Source of the DNA: Methylophilus aquaticus
GTDB lineage: Bacteria > Pseudomonadota > Gammaproteobacteria > Burkholderiales > Methylophilaceae
Reading direction: 5' to 3'
Length of the DNA: 64,000 bases
NCBI RefSeq assembly: GCF_030769565.1
Contig: NZ_JAVCAP010000022.1
Span: 1-64,000 of the forward strand
Below are positions 5,961 through 14,794 of this stretch, piece by piece. The position numbers and the translations under genes were made by a program. The notes under the pieces were generated by a model that made no database searches, had not been told where the DNA came from, and saw nothing but the letters and a program-made list of their open reading frames with translations. Numbering within the stretch: position 1 is the stretch's first letter; each line of letters begins with the position of its first letter.

Positions 5961-6967
5961 AAAATGTGGCGGTGATTGGTGCAGGCATGGCAGGGTTGGC
6001 GTGTGGCCAGGCCTTGCAGCAGGCAGGGTTTTTGGTGACTGTGTTTGAAAAAAGCCGTGGTCCTTCTGGCCGTGTATCTACGCGCACGGGGGAGGGCTGG
6101 CAGTGTGACCATGGTGCGCAGTATTTCACGGTGAGCCAGCCAGCGTTTGCCACACAGGTGCAACGGTGGTTGCAGGCAGGCGTGGTGGCCGAGTGGCATG
6201 GGCGTTTGTTTGAAACTGATGGCGTGCAATTTTCGCCCAAGCAGTCTGAAAAAGTGCGCTATGTGGGCGTGCCCAAGAATACCGCCCCGGCACGGGAAAT
6301 GGCCGGGTTGCTGGAGGTGGCGTTTGAACACACCGTGACAGGTTTACGCATGCAGGCGGGTAAATGGCATGTGCGCAGCCAGGCACATGGTGAGTATCCG
6401 GAAACCTTTGACCAGTTGGTGCTGGCGATTCCCTCACCGCAGGCGCATGCCTTGCTGGCCGCAGAGGCGTTGCCTTTTACTGATCTGGCTGGTGGGGTAA
6501 AGATGCGTGGTTGCTGGGCGTTGATGGCCCGTTATCCGCAGGCGCTGGATTTGCCGTTTGACGGGGTGTTTGTGAACAGCGGCCCTTTAAGTTGGGTGGC
6601 GCGTGACAGCAGCAAACCGGGGCGTTTGCCAGTAGAGGGTGCGACCCAGGAAGTGTGGGTATTGCACGCCAGTGCGGAATGGTCAGAAGCCAATATTGCG
6701 CGCGAAGCTGAGGCCGTGGCCCCTGAATTGATAGCTGCGTTTATCAAGCTTGGAGGCACCATCCCTGCTGAATACAGCATACATCGCTGGCGCTATGCTG
6801 ATTGTGCTGACTATGTGGATGCAGGCTTTATGTGGGATGCTGATGCTCAGTTGGGTTTGTGTGGCGACTGGCTGAATGGCGGCAAGGTGGAAGGTGCCTG
6901 GATGAGCGGTTATTTGTTGGCCAGCAGGCTGGCACAGAACACGGGGCACAGTGTGACTTGTGCCTGA
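5957..6967 (+). CDS. Renalase-like NAD(P)/FAD-dependent oxidoreductase
   Basis: A 336-residue flavoprotein of the COG3380/renalase-like amine-oxidase group. The N-terminal dinucleotide motif VAVIGAGMAGLACGQAL and VFEKSRGPSGRVSTR bind FAD. The C-terminal CGDWLNGGKVEGAWMSG is the second FAD contact typical of the group. No membrane segment or signal peptide, so it is cytoplasmic. I prefer GTG at 5957, which overlaps the previous stop, to the ATG at 5936, because the Rossmann motif then starts at residue 3. Substrate unknown. The gene's first 62 codons are also present in the fragment at 3978. Confidence 0.85.
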   Translation: MKNVAVIGAGMAGLACGQALQQAGFLVTVFEKSRGPSGRVSTRTGEGWQCDHGAQYFTVSQPAFATQVQRWLQAGVVAEWHGRLFETDGVQFSPKQSEKVRYVGVPKNTAPAREMAGLLEVAFEHTVTGLRMQAGKWHVRSQAHGEYPETFDQLVLAIPSPQAHALLAAEALPFTDLAGGVKMRGCWALMARYPQALDLPFDGVFVNSGPLSWVARDSSKPGRLPVEGATQEVWVLHASAEWSEANIAREAEAVAPELIAAFIKLGGTIPAEYSIHRWRYADCADYVDAGFMWDADAQLGLCGDWLNGGKVEGAWMSGYLLASRLAQNTGHSVTCA

Positions 6968-6968
6968 T

Positions 6969-8183
6969 TCAGGTGCGGTCTGCTGATTCCAATGCCAGTG
7001 TGGGCATGATCCATTTGCGGAACATAAAGGGTGTGATCATGGTGGTGACCACGCCCATGATAATCAGCACCGAGAACAGGTCTTGCCCGATAAATCCACG
7101 CTCATAGGCAATGCTGGCGATGACCAGCTCCATCACGCCGCGGCCATTGAGGATAAAGCCTATGCCCAGCGCATGGCTCTTGGGCAGGCCGATCAGGCGG
7201 CCACCCAGCCAACCAGCCAAGACTTTGGTGGCGATGGAAACCACCAGTACCACGGCTACAAACCAGAAAGAATCAATAATTTCCACTTTGAATTCCAGCC
7301 CCAGTGTGGCAAAAAATACGGGTGCCAGAAAGCCGCCTGTAATCGAGCTCAGGGTCAGTTCAAGTTCATTGTAGCGTGAGGCGAGAAAAAAGGTGCGATC
7401 AATGAGCAGCGCGCCAAAAAAAGCGCCAATAATAAAGTGAAAGCCCAGCGCGGCGCTGACCGAGCCGAAGATCAACACAAACAGCAGCAGAATGCCAAAC
7501 AGGGCCTCGTTACCAATGATATCTACCAGTTTTTCTGACAGGCGCTCAATATGCACTCCCATTTCAATCAGCTTTTGCAATAACATATTAAAGCCTAGGA
7601 TGAGCGCACATAGCAGCACCAGTTTCCAGCTGGCATGAAAAATGGAGATACCCACCGCTTGCAGCGATTTTTGTTCTGGCAGGTTGAGAATCACCCCCAG
7701 CGCAAGCAAGGCGGCAATGTCATTAAAAATTGCGGTGGCTACCGAATAGCGTGCAATGTCAGAGCCCAGTAGTTTAAAGCTTTGCAGGATGCTCACGGTG
7801 ACAGGTAAGGCCGTAATCGACACACAGAGCCCCAGAAAAACCGTACGTGTGACATCCATGCCAAAAGTAGCGCCTACCAGAATGCCTCCGGTAAGCGGCA
7901 GGATAAAACCGAGCAGGGCGATCACGACACCTTTGCCGCGCATGGAGTCAATCACTTCCTTGAAGTTCATTTCCAGCCCTGCTGACAATACAATTAAAAA
8001 TACAGCGAATTCTGAAATGCCGGAGAGTGCGGGCGAGGGAGTGATGAAGTTGAGCAGGCTCGGCCCTAATACCACACCGGCCAACATTTCACCGATGATG
8101 GCTGGCTGTTTGAAGCGGCGGAAAATCTGTCCGAACAGGCGGGCAATGACAATAAGAATAAGCAGGCTGGTGAGTAATGGCAT
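6969..8183 (-). CDS. Cation/proton antiporter, CPA2 family
   Basis: A 404-residue inner-membrane protein with about 12 hydrophobic segments, of the Na+/H+ exchanger (CPA2, KefB/NapA-like) family. Recognisable parts are KQPAIIGEMLAGVVLGPSLL near the start and LNGRGVMELVIASIAYERG near the end. It ends soon after the last membrane helix and lacks the cytosolic TrkA-N/RCK domain of KefB/KefC, so it is a membrane-only form. It runs against the preceding oxidoreductase with a one-base gap. Ion choice (Na+ or K+) cannot be told. Confidence 0.88.
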   Translation of the reverse strand: MPLLTSLLILIVIARLFGQIFRRFKQPAIIGEMLAGVVLGPSLLNFITPSPALSGISEFAVFLIVLSAGLEMNFKEVIDSMRGKGVVIALLGFILPLTGGILVGATFGMDVTRTVFLGLCVSITALPVTVSILQSFKLLGSDIARYSVATAIFNDIAALLALGVILNLPEQKSLQAVGISIFHASWKLVLLCALILGFNMLLQKLIEMGVHIERLSEKLVDIIGNEALFGILLLFVLIFGSVSAALGFHFIIGAFFGALLIDRTFFLASRYNELELTLSSITGGFLAPVFFATLGLEFKVEIIDSFWFVAVVLVVSIATKVLAGWLGGRLIGLPKSHALGIGFILNGRGVMELVIASIAYERGFIGQDLFSVLIIMGVVTTMITPFMFRKWIMPTLALESADRT

Positions 8184-8412
8184 TGCAGTTTTTGAATCGT
8201 TTCTTAATATACCCGACAGGCATTGTAGCGAGAAAGGTGTTTTGCCGTATGTTGACCTGGTTGTGCTTGAGTGGAAGCCGCATCTGGCTGAGGCTTTAGT
8301 CTAAATGATTCTGGGCGCCGTGGCACAAACTTGATAGAAAACTGCCTGTTGAACTCAAGGTTTAGGGAATAAATCCCGATTGGGTGGCTGATCACAACAG
8401 GATGGATTACGC

Positions 8413-9981
8413 TTAGGAGTGTAGTGCATGCATCATTTCTTTGCGGTCTTTACGCGATCGTTTATCTGCATACATCCGTTTATCTGCAATGCGCATCAGT
8501 TCGGTGGTTTCCTGCGCTTCGTGCCCAAACACGATGCCCATGCTGGCACCAGTGCCATTAAAGCCCTCATTTTGTAACTGTTTGTTAGTATATTCTACCT
8601 GGTGCTGGCACCATTCGACGTCATCTTCGTAGCATACAATGGCAAATTCATCGCCCCCGAGGCGATATAGTTGGGCATTGTTATCCAGTTTTTCAGAAAG
8701 ATAACTGCTGAAGTGCTTGAGCAGTTTATCCCCGACTTCATGACCATAGTGATCGTTGAAAAATTTGAGATTATCCATGTCCAAAAAAATCAGGCAGCCG
8801 TGCTTGGGGAAATGCATTAATTTGTTTTCCAAGGCATGCCGATTCGGCATACCGGTCAAGCGATCTGTCATGGCGATGGAGCGGGTATTTTGCAATTCTG
8901 CCAGCATGCGTTCTTTTTCCTTCTGCATGCGATTGATCTGGTAGGCGACCAGCAAAGCCAGCAGTACCGCTTCGACCGTTACCGCCAGCAGCCCCAACTG
9001 TTCTATGGTCCATATTTGAGTGGTCAGCCGGTTGGCGCTGATGGATAAGCCCCCCAAAATACCAAATACTGTAATCGCAACGAGGTAAAGCTGTGCGGTG
9101 ATATGTTTTTGCAGGCTTAGCCGTATGCCACAAATCAGGCCAAAGCACAGAAATATGCCCACACCATAGCGGTCCATTTCCAGCATCCAGTTGGGAAACA
9201 TCAGCGCGGCGACCAACATGGCCACCAGCAAGCTTTGCGCGATCAGGGATAGTTGATAAAGGCGTGGCCGGTTAAACTGGTTGATGCCGAGCAAGTGGCA
9301 CACAAAGCTGACATAAGCCAGATTTGAAAACAAAATAGGCAGGCTTGTGAGGTAAAACCAGTGCCAGCCCAGTAACTGGCTGAAGGCGCCCAGTGCCGCG
9401 CCCTGAAAGATCAGGTTGCCGAGAATAAACAGGGCATACATGCGTTCGGTGTGATGGCCACGGGCCATGCCAATGCCAATGTAATAAGTGAAAATTCCCA
9501 TCAGCACGCCAAGCATGAGCAATGCGCCAGCGCTACTCATGTTAATACGTTGCTGATAGCTATGTATCTCGCTGACAAACAGTTCTGGTTGAGCCAAGTA
9601 GTAAGGCGAGTTGAGGCGGGTAATCAGGTGGTAAGTGCCTGCTGATAAGTGCACTTCTCGACCATGGCGTAATAGAAACGGATTTTGATCTTCACTGCTA
9701 ATGCCGCCATTGAGAATAATGCGTCCCCCTGAATGGTCTATCAACTCGTGTTGAAAGTGGGCAATGGTCGTGGTGTTTTTAAAATCAATCACATAGCGGC
9801 CGGTTTCGGGGACTTTGAGTATGCTGGAACATACAAATTTTCCCCCTTGCAATGGAAGGCTGGCAACGGACATTCCGTGCTGGTCATGGCAAATCGTGGC
9901 CAGTATTTGCGGCGTCGCCCATGCAGGTGCCACAAACACGCACCACAGTAATGCCAGTAGAGTAATGCCGCGAAACTGCAC
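8413..9981 (-). CDS. 7TMR-DISM diguanylate cyclase
   Basis: A 522-residue membrane sensor that should make cyclic di-GMP from GTP. Order: signal peptide (1-22), a periplasmic 7TMR-DISM extracellular domain with two Cys (31, 51), seven membrane helices (~152-347), a short coiled coil (RMQKEKERMLAELQ), then a GGDEF domain with an intact GGDEF motif at 442-446 and an FLDMDNLKFFND metal site. The inhibitory I-site RxxD is absent (residues 433-436 are DNNA), so feedback inhibition by the product is not expected through that site. It stands alone, with no gene close enough on its strand to be an operon partner. The DISM domain often binds carbohydrates, but the ligand is unknown. Confidence 0.9.
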   Translation of the reverse strand: MQFRGITLLALLWCVFVAPAWATPQILATICHDQHGMSVASLPLQGGKFVCSSILKVPETGRYVIDFKNTTTIAHFQHELIDHSGGRIILNGGISSEDQNPFLLRHGREVHLSAGTYHLITRLNSPYYLAQPELFVSEIHSYQQRINMSSAGALLMLGVLMGIFTYYIGIGMARGHHTERMYALFILGNLIFQGAALGAFSQLLGWHWFYLTSLPILFSNLAYVSFVCHLLGINQFNRPRLYQLSLIAQSLLVAMLVAALMFPNWMLEMDRYGVGIFLCFGLICGIRLSLQKHITAQLYLVAITVFGILGGLSISANRLTTQIWTIEQLGLLAVTVEAVLLALLVAYQINRMQKEKERMLAELQNTRSIAMTDRLTGMPNRHALENKLMHFPKHGCLIFLDMDNLKFFNDHYGHEVGDKLLKHFSSYLSEKLDNNAQLYRLGGDEFAIVCYEDDVEWCQHQVEYTNKQLQNEGFNGTGASMGIVFGHEAQETTELMRIADKRMYADKRSRKDRKEMMHALHS

Positions 9982-10109
9982 TGAATTGTTCCCGATTAAT
10001 AGCTAAACATCGACGGAGTGTACATCAAAGTGTTGAAGAGCGTGACCGTCGAATGACGTGTAGCGATTGCAATGAATGCAATAGTTTGTTAAAAGTTTTG
10101 AGGGGTTGG

Positions 10110-10150
10110 CATCGCAAAAACATTGCCAGGACGACAAGGTTTTTGCGATG
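10110..10150. other. Perfect 12-base inverted repeat
   Basis: Arms CATCGCAAAAAC (10110-10121) and GTTTTTGCGATG (10139-10150) flank a 17-base loop. It lies just after the end of the Ala-rich lipoprotein gene and about 130 bases before the diguanylate cyclase gene. No uridine run follows on either strand, so it is not a clear rho-independent terminator. It could be an mRNA 3' stabiliser or part of a repeat. Confidence 0.55.
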
Positions 10151-10164
10151 GAGGTGGCGCGAAA

Positions 10165-10446
10165 TTACTTTTCTTCAGTGGCTTCTTTAGCTTTGGCAGC
10201 GGCTTCTTTTGCCGCTTGTACTGCATCTTCGGCAGCTACTTTTGCTTCGGCAACTGCTTCAGCTGTTGCTTCTTTGGTGGCTTCTGCCGCATCCTCGGCA
10301 GCTTTTTTGGCTTCACTTCCGGCTTCTTCGGCATGGGTTTTTGCCGACTCCATAGCCTCTTCAGCTGGCGTGGATTTTTCGCCGCATGCCACCAGTAAGG
10401 TGCTGCTTAATAGCGCAACCAGCATTAAACGCAGTATATGAGTCAT
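10165..10446 (-). CDS. Ala/Glu-rich coiled-coil lipoprotein
   Basis: A 93-residue exported lipoprotein. The signal peptide ends in a lipobox (STLLVACG), so Cys at about residue 20 would be lipidated. The rest is almost only Ala, Glu, Lys and Thr in a roughly 11-residue period (AEEAGSEAKKAAEDAAEATK and so on), which predicts a long amphipathic helix, as in LEA-like or Lpp-like stress proteins. I chose the ATG at 10446 because AAAGGACT precedes it and the signal peptide then begins correctly. It is 49 bases downstream of the LysM gene and probably in one operon with it. Exact role unknown. Confidence 0.75.
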   Translation of the reverse strand: MTHILRLMLVALLSSTLLVACGEKSTPAEEAMESAKTHAEEAGSEAKKAAEDAAEATKEATAEAVAEAKVAAEDAVQAAKEAAAKAKEATEEK

Positions 10447-10495
10447 GTTGAGTCCTTTGCATAAAAATTGAGTGAGTGAACTTGTTTTTGCAGGC

Positions 10496-10996
10496 TTATT
10501 TAGGTGGAATACGCAATACCTGACCCGGGTAAATTTTGTCAGGGTGGTTGAGCATTGGTTTGTTGGCTTCAAAAATCGTCATGTAAGCATTGGCGTTGCC
10601 AAGCATTTCTTTGGCAATTTTTGAAAGGGTATCGCCTTTGACGACGGTATAAAATCTCGCCTCAGGTTCTGCGCTTGGCACATACAACTGATCCTGCACG
10701 GCTTCTACGCCAGCCACATTGCCACAACACAACAGCACTTTTTCTTTATTGGCCTGGGTGTCGATGTTGCCTTGCACAATCACCGTGCCGCTGGCGGCAT
10801 CAAACTTCACTTCATACCCATCGGTGGGTAAATTGTTTTTGGCTATGTAGTTTTGTATGGCTTTGGCCGCGGTGACATTTGCGGACTCTATATTCACGGG
10901 TGTAGGTGTTTTGGCTGCAGCTTCTTGTGCTGCTTTGGCTTCACCTGTACCAAACAGTTTTTCTCCGGCTTCCTTGATAAATGCGAATAAACCCAT
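10496..10996 (-). CDS. kbp: BON-LysM protein, Kbp/YgaU-like
   Basis: A 166-residue protein with a BON domain (residues ~45-105, TPTPVNIESANVTAAKAIQN onward) and a C-terminal LysM domain (YTVVKGDTLSKIAKEMLGNA to YPGQVLRIP). This is the layout and size of E. coli Kbp (YgaU), a potassium-binding cytoplasmic protein. There is no signal peptide, which agrees. An AGGAG site lies before the ATG. It differs from E. coli in having adjacent Cys in the BON part (LLCCGNVAG). Followed by the Ala-rich lipoprotein. Confidence 0.85.
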   Translation of the reverse strand: MGLFAFIKEAGEKLFGTGEAKAAQEAAAKTPTPVNIESANVTAAKAIQNYIAKNNLPTDGYEVKFDAASGTVIVQGNIDTQANKEKVLLCCGNVAGVEAVQDQLYVPSAEPEARFYTVVKGDTLSKIAKEMLGNANAYMTIFEANKPMLNHPDKIYPGQVLRIPPK

Positions 10997-11094
10997 AGCG
11001 AGACTCCTGATATGTTTTTGTAAAGTTGGGAGCTTTCATCATAGCAAATTGAGCATCGTAAAACACCTTTTTGTGTAGTGAAAGGATATACGGT

Positions 11095-11697
11095 TTATTG
11101 GCTGGAAATGGCCAGACTGATTTGGCTGGCTAATAAGTCGATATTGTTACCCAGCGCACGCACCAGGGCAGGGTAGCCATTTTCATTTAACGGTGTTTCA
11201 AATTTAAAAGCGCGTGACACGACCTTGTGCGTATTTGGCAAGAGAAGCTGCCATTGTCCACTGGCGATAGCATAACCATTCATATGTCCTTGAAACTGAT
11301 CTATCTTGATATGTAACTGCATGGCCGTGGCAGGTTGGTTTGCCAGACGGTGCATGACTTGTGTATTGGGTAATTGCTTGGCTAGCCTGCTGATGACTGC
11401 CCGGTCCAACTGGCTGGAGAGTGCATCGGCCCACAGGTGGTCACGGGTGGGTCGCAGGCTGATATCATCAATTTGCAACACAATCCGGTCAGTGTCCAGA
11501 AAGTCAGCCAGCACCACAGGCTGCAACACCAGTATTTGTGTTGCAGACGCTGCCTGTACTGCCGGGCTGACTTCGGGCAGGCTGTAACGTTCTGTTTTAA
11601 CCGGTTTGTTAATGCTGAGACATGCACTCAGGCTGAGGCAAGTCATGATCAGGAGAAGATATCGCAAACGTGTATCAGGTATTTTCATCATCGACAT
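11095..11697 (-). CDS. pqiC: PqiC-type outer-membrane lipoprotein
   Basis: A 200-residue lipoprotein of the ABC-type transport auxiliary family (PqiC/YmbA). The signal peptide ends in a lipobox (CLSLSACLS). The remainder carries the YSLPE start and the DRIVLQIDDISLRPTRDHLWAD-like region of the family, seen here as LQIDDISLRPTRDHLWADAL. It would anchor the PqiB tube to the outer membrane. It is the last gene of pqiABC, 18 bases after pqiB. The start could be the Met at 11688. Confidence 0.85.
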   Translation of the reverse strand: MSMMKIPDTRLRYLLLIMTCLSLSACLSINKPVKTERYSLPEVSPAVQAASATQILVLQPVVLADFLDTDRIVLQIDDISLRPTRDHLWADALSSQLDRAVISRLAKQLPNTQVMHRLANQPATAMQLHIKIDQFQGHMNGYAIASGQWQLLLPNTHKVVSRAFKFETPLNENGYPALVRALGNNIDLLASQISLAISSQ

Positions 11698-11715
11698 TAT
11701 CCTTATTGTCGGCCT

Positions 11716-13380
11716 TTATTGCCGGGACGGCGCAAGCGGCAGAGGATCATCCCCTGGCTTGCGGTCAAATAAAATGGCATTGGGCTGTTCGTTCAGGGTG
11801 CGCACCAATGGTTGCACGTCACGCAGCACTTTTTCCAGCCGCTGCAATGTGGTGGTCAGCTCCTGATAGGCCGGCGACTCTGGCGACAGTCCTTTCATGG
11901 TGGTCCGCAGCTCCCGCAAGGTCTGGTTAAGGTTTGCCGGGATCTGCTGTGTCTCGGGCTGGCTGAGCAATGCGTTCACACTTTGGCTCAAGGCGCGGAT
12001 TTCCTGCATGGTTTGTTCGGACTGCTGCAGGTTTTTATCCAGGCCACTCAGCACGGGTTCGACTTTGAGCCCGTTTAGCTTGTCCAGCAGTTCGGAGAGC
12101 TTGTCTTCGAGTTGCGTGATGCCCGTCGTGGTGGTGGGTAGCACTGGCAGCCCCTCGAACGTCAGGCGCTTGTAGCCAGGGTGTACTTTTTTATCCATGG
12201 ATAAATCGACAAACAGGGAGCCGGTGAGCAGGTTGCCGGATTTTAAGGTGGCATGCAGGCCATGTTTGAGCATGACCGAGAGGCGGCTTTGCCATTCCTT
12301 CAGGTCGGCATGGCCACTGTCGGCCAGTCTGCCCGGTTCAAGGTGGATGAGCACGGGGATGGCATAACGGAAATCTTTTTTACGCTCTGGCGAGCTGAAT
12401 TTCCATGGCACGTTAATCACCGTGCCGATACGGATACCACGGAATTCTACCGGCGCCCCGTTTGACAGGCCGCGTACGGTGTCGTCCACCAGCAGCACAT
12501 ACTCCAGATACTGGTCATACAATTGCTGACGGGCGGATTCTTCATTCTGGAACAGCTCGAATGTGGTTTCCGAGTGAACAGGCTTACCCATGGGCCTGTC
12601 ATCGGGATGTCCAAAACTGACGCCACCGGCAATCAGTGACTCTATGGTGGGTATGTTGGCCTTGAATCCCTCGGAATCCAGTTTGAGGTCTATCCCTACT
12701 GTGGTCCAGAAACGGGTATTTTCGGTCACCAGTACATCGTAGGGGTGTTCGATAAACAGTTCATGCTTCATATGGCGTTGCTGCGGATCAAAGGTGGCAC
12801 TGACCACGCGCCCCACGCGCAAGCCCTGATAGCTCACCGGGTCGCCCACACGCAATGCGTTGCCTACTTTTCCCGTCAGGTCAATGTGCAGGCCTTTGGC
12901 ACCATTGAGCGAAATCGGCGGTTGATCCAGCACGGTAAACTGGTTGGTTTCCTCCATGCTTTTGCCAGGTTGTAACTGAATATACGCGCCGGAAATGACG
13001 GTGTTCAGTCCGCTGATACCTTCGAGCCCGATACGTGGTTTCACCACCCATAACTGGGTATCGGCTACCAGCATCGACTGTGCCTCGGGCGCAATGCGCG
13101 CCAGCACCTGAATATGGCTGAGGTCTTGTGACAGTTTGACTTGTTCAACCAGGCCAATATCTACACTATGCACTTTGATTTTGGTTTTGCCCGCTTCAAT
13201 GCCTTCGGCATTCGACATCGACAGCGTGATCTGCTTGCCCGCCTTGGTGTAGTTATCATAGATCAGCCAGCAACCAATCAGCAATGCCACAATCGGCACG
13301 ATCCAGATAGGAGAGACGCTGGCCTGTTTGCGAACCTTGGCCAGCGTGGTGTGTAAAGAGGGTGGGGTGCTATGACTCAT
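11716..13380 (-). CDS. pqiB: Intermembrane lipid transport protein PqiB (MCE)
   Basis: A 554-residue protein with one N-terminal membrane anchor (~23-41, ISPIWIVPIVALLIGCWLIY region) and three MCE domains (~45-135, ~160-225, ~285-400), followed by a coiled-coil C-terminus (~430-530). PqiB hexamers form a tube across the periplasm for lipid transport. Length matches E. coli PqiB (about 546). The start overlaps the end of pqiA by 11 bases, so it is translationally coupled. Confidence 0.93.
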   Translation of the reverse strand: MSHSTPPSLHTTLAKVRKQASVSPIWIVPIVALLIGCWLIYDNYTKAGKQITLSMSNAEGIEAGKTKIKVHSVDIGLVEQVKLSQDLSHIQVLARIAPEAQSMLVADTQLWVVKPRIGLEGISGLNTVISGAYIQLQPGKSMEETNQFTVLDQPPISLNGAKGLHIDLTGKVGNALRVGDPVSYQGLRVGRVVSATFDPQQRHMKHELFIEHPYDVLVTENTRFWTTVGIDLKLDSEGFKANIPTIESLIAGGVSFGHPDDRPMGKPVHSETTFELFQNEESARQQLYDQYLEYVLLVDDTVRGLSNGAPVEFRGIRIGTVINVPWKFSSPERKKDFRYAIPVLIHLEPGRLADSGHADLKEWQSRLSVMLKHGLHATLKSGNLLTGSLFVDLSMDKKVHPGYKRLTFEGLPVLPTTTTGITQLEDKLSELLDKLNGLKVEPVLSGLDKNLQQSEQTMQEIRALSQSVNALLSQPETQQIPANLNQTLRELRTTMKGLSPESPAYQELTTTLQRLEKVLRDVQPLVRTLNEQPNAILFDRKPGDDPLPLAPSRQ

Positions 13381-14680
13381 GTCTGTTTCCTTGACTATCC
13401 CAGATCAGTCGCGGGTCGAAGGCCATGGCGGCCAGCATGGTAATCACAACTACCGCACAGAATGCGAGTGCTGCCGGACCGGGGGTGATCGACATTAAAT
13501 TGCCTGACTGAATTAAAGCGACCATGATCGCAACCACAAACACATCGACCATCGACCAGCGGCCTATCAATTCCGTCAGGTGATACAGCCGGGTTTTATG
13601 CAGGGCATGGGTTGCAGCCCCTTGATAGACTGCCCATGATAGCAGAATGAGTGTCAGCATTTTGAGTACAGGCACCAGAATGCTGGCCACAAAAATGATC
13701 ACTGCAATTGGCTGTGAACCACTTTTCCAGAATTCAATCATCCCGCCGATAATCGTTGCCGAGTGGCTTTGTCCAAAACTTGTCGTGATCATCATCGGGT
13801 AGGTATTGGCCGGAATATACAAGACCACGCCAGTAAACAGTAAGGCCAGGGTGCGTTGCAGGCTCTGCTGTTTGCGCAAGTGCAGCCTGTCGCCGCAACG
13901 TACACATTTACCAGTGCCAGAGGCCGACAAGCTATTGATCAAGCCGCATGTCGGGCAACCTGTCATCTGCTGGGCGGCTGCACTGATGCCGAAGCGGAGA
14001 TTGGCTGGAGGTGCTGGCTCTCCTGCCAGCGAGCACCAAAGCCAGCCGGTGTCTACCGAGCGCGTGGTCATCAAGAGCAAGATGGCAAACAGGCAGTAGG
14101 CCCAGAACGAAACACCAAGGTGCACTTCTGCCATGCCCACAAGTTTTACCAGGCTGACCAGCGCCGCGATAATGAATACATCCGCCATCATCCATGGGTG
14201 CAGTTTTGTAAACGTACGTGCAATCGGGTCACTGTAGTCGCGCTGGATATCTCGCAGCATCCCGGCTTGCATCATGATCACGCCAGCCAGGTAAAGGGCA
14301 GGCAGTACAATCACGGTAACCGCTACAATCGTTGCCACCAGAGGTTGATGCAATATCAGCAGGGCCTCTGCCGTCTGGCCTATTAATATCTGGTTATCCA
14401 GGCTACCGGCCTCTACGCCAATAAAAGGAAAGGTCACGGCAATCAGCAGACTGATCAATGCCGTGATCGCCAACGCAATACTGCGCTGCACCGGATGCAG
14501 GTGGCGCCTGGCGAGTACATGCCTGCACCGCGCGCAATTGGCCTGTTCGCCAGGGCGCAACACAGGCAACAGGCACACCAGGTCACAGGCAGTGCATGCC
14601 CGTGCGCGACGACGTTTTTTGTAAACATGCGTGGTCAATGGGTTTTCTTCACCTTCTGTTATCGCAACAAATGCCTGCAT
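13370..14680 (-). CDS. pqiA: Inner-membrane protein PqiA
   Basis: A 436-residue protein with two tandem PqiA domains. Each half begins with a Cys-rich zinc-ribbon-like element (ACTACDLVCLLP with CARC, then TGCPTCGLIN with CVRC) and continues into four membrane helices. Both halves have DVF motifs (MMADVFIIAALVSLVK and SMVDVFVVAIMVALIQ). PqiA is the inner-membrane partner of PqiB in envelope lipid homeostasis. First gene of pqiABC. In enterobacteria the operon is SoxS/paraquat inducible, but no such site can be identified here. Confidence 0.93.
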   Translation of the reverse strand: MQAFVAITEGEENPLTTHVYKKRRRARACTACDLVCLLPVLRPGEQANCARCRHVLARRHLHPVQRSIALAITALISLLIAVTFPFIGVEAGSLDNQILIGQTAEALLILHQPLVATIVAVTVIVLPALYLAGVIMMQAGMLRDIQRDYSDPIARTFTKLHPWMMADVFIIAALVSLVKLVGMAEVHLGVSFWAYCLFAILLLMTTRSVDTGWLWCSLAGEPAPPANLRFGISAAAQQMTGCPTCGLINSLSASGTGKCVRCGDRLHLRKQQSLQRTLALLFTGVVLYIPANTYPMMITTSFGQSHSATIIGGMIEFWKSGSQPIAVIIFVASILVPVLKMLTLILLSWAVYQGAATHALHKTRLYHLTELIGRWSMVDVFVVAIMVALIQSGNLMSITPGPAALAFCAVVVITMLAAMAFDPRLIWDSQGNRHES

Positions 14681-14794
14681 CAGGGTTGCTGTGGTTGACC
14701 CGCCAGATGGGGGAGGTAGCGTGTTTCAAGTTGAGAAACTGAATGCGGTGACAAGTTCATTCTAGCGTGAAGCTCGTTCTGGTGCACAGGCCTT

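Larger units (their letters stand above)
4176..6143. repeat. Tandem duplication, copy 2 (about 1.97 kb)
   Basis: Second copy of the segment at 2194-4164. It begins with the same GGGGTCAGGTCTTGC and is collinear throughout, with only small indels (a two-base gap near 4205 and one base near 4990). Unlike copy 1, the sequence continues past 6143 into the rest of the oxidoreductase gene, so copy 2's right flank is the ancestral context. Confidence 0.95.

Noticed and set aside
10123-10441. Plus-strand frames over the Ala-rich lipoprotein gene
   Set aside because: They arise from the repetitive Ala/Glu codons read in the opposite direction; the minus-strand gene has a lipobox and a ribosome-binding site.
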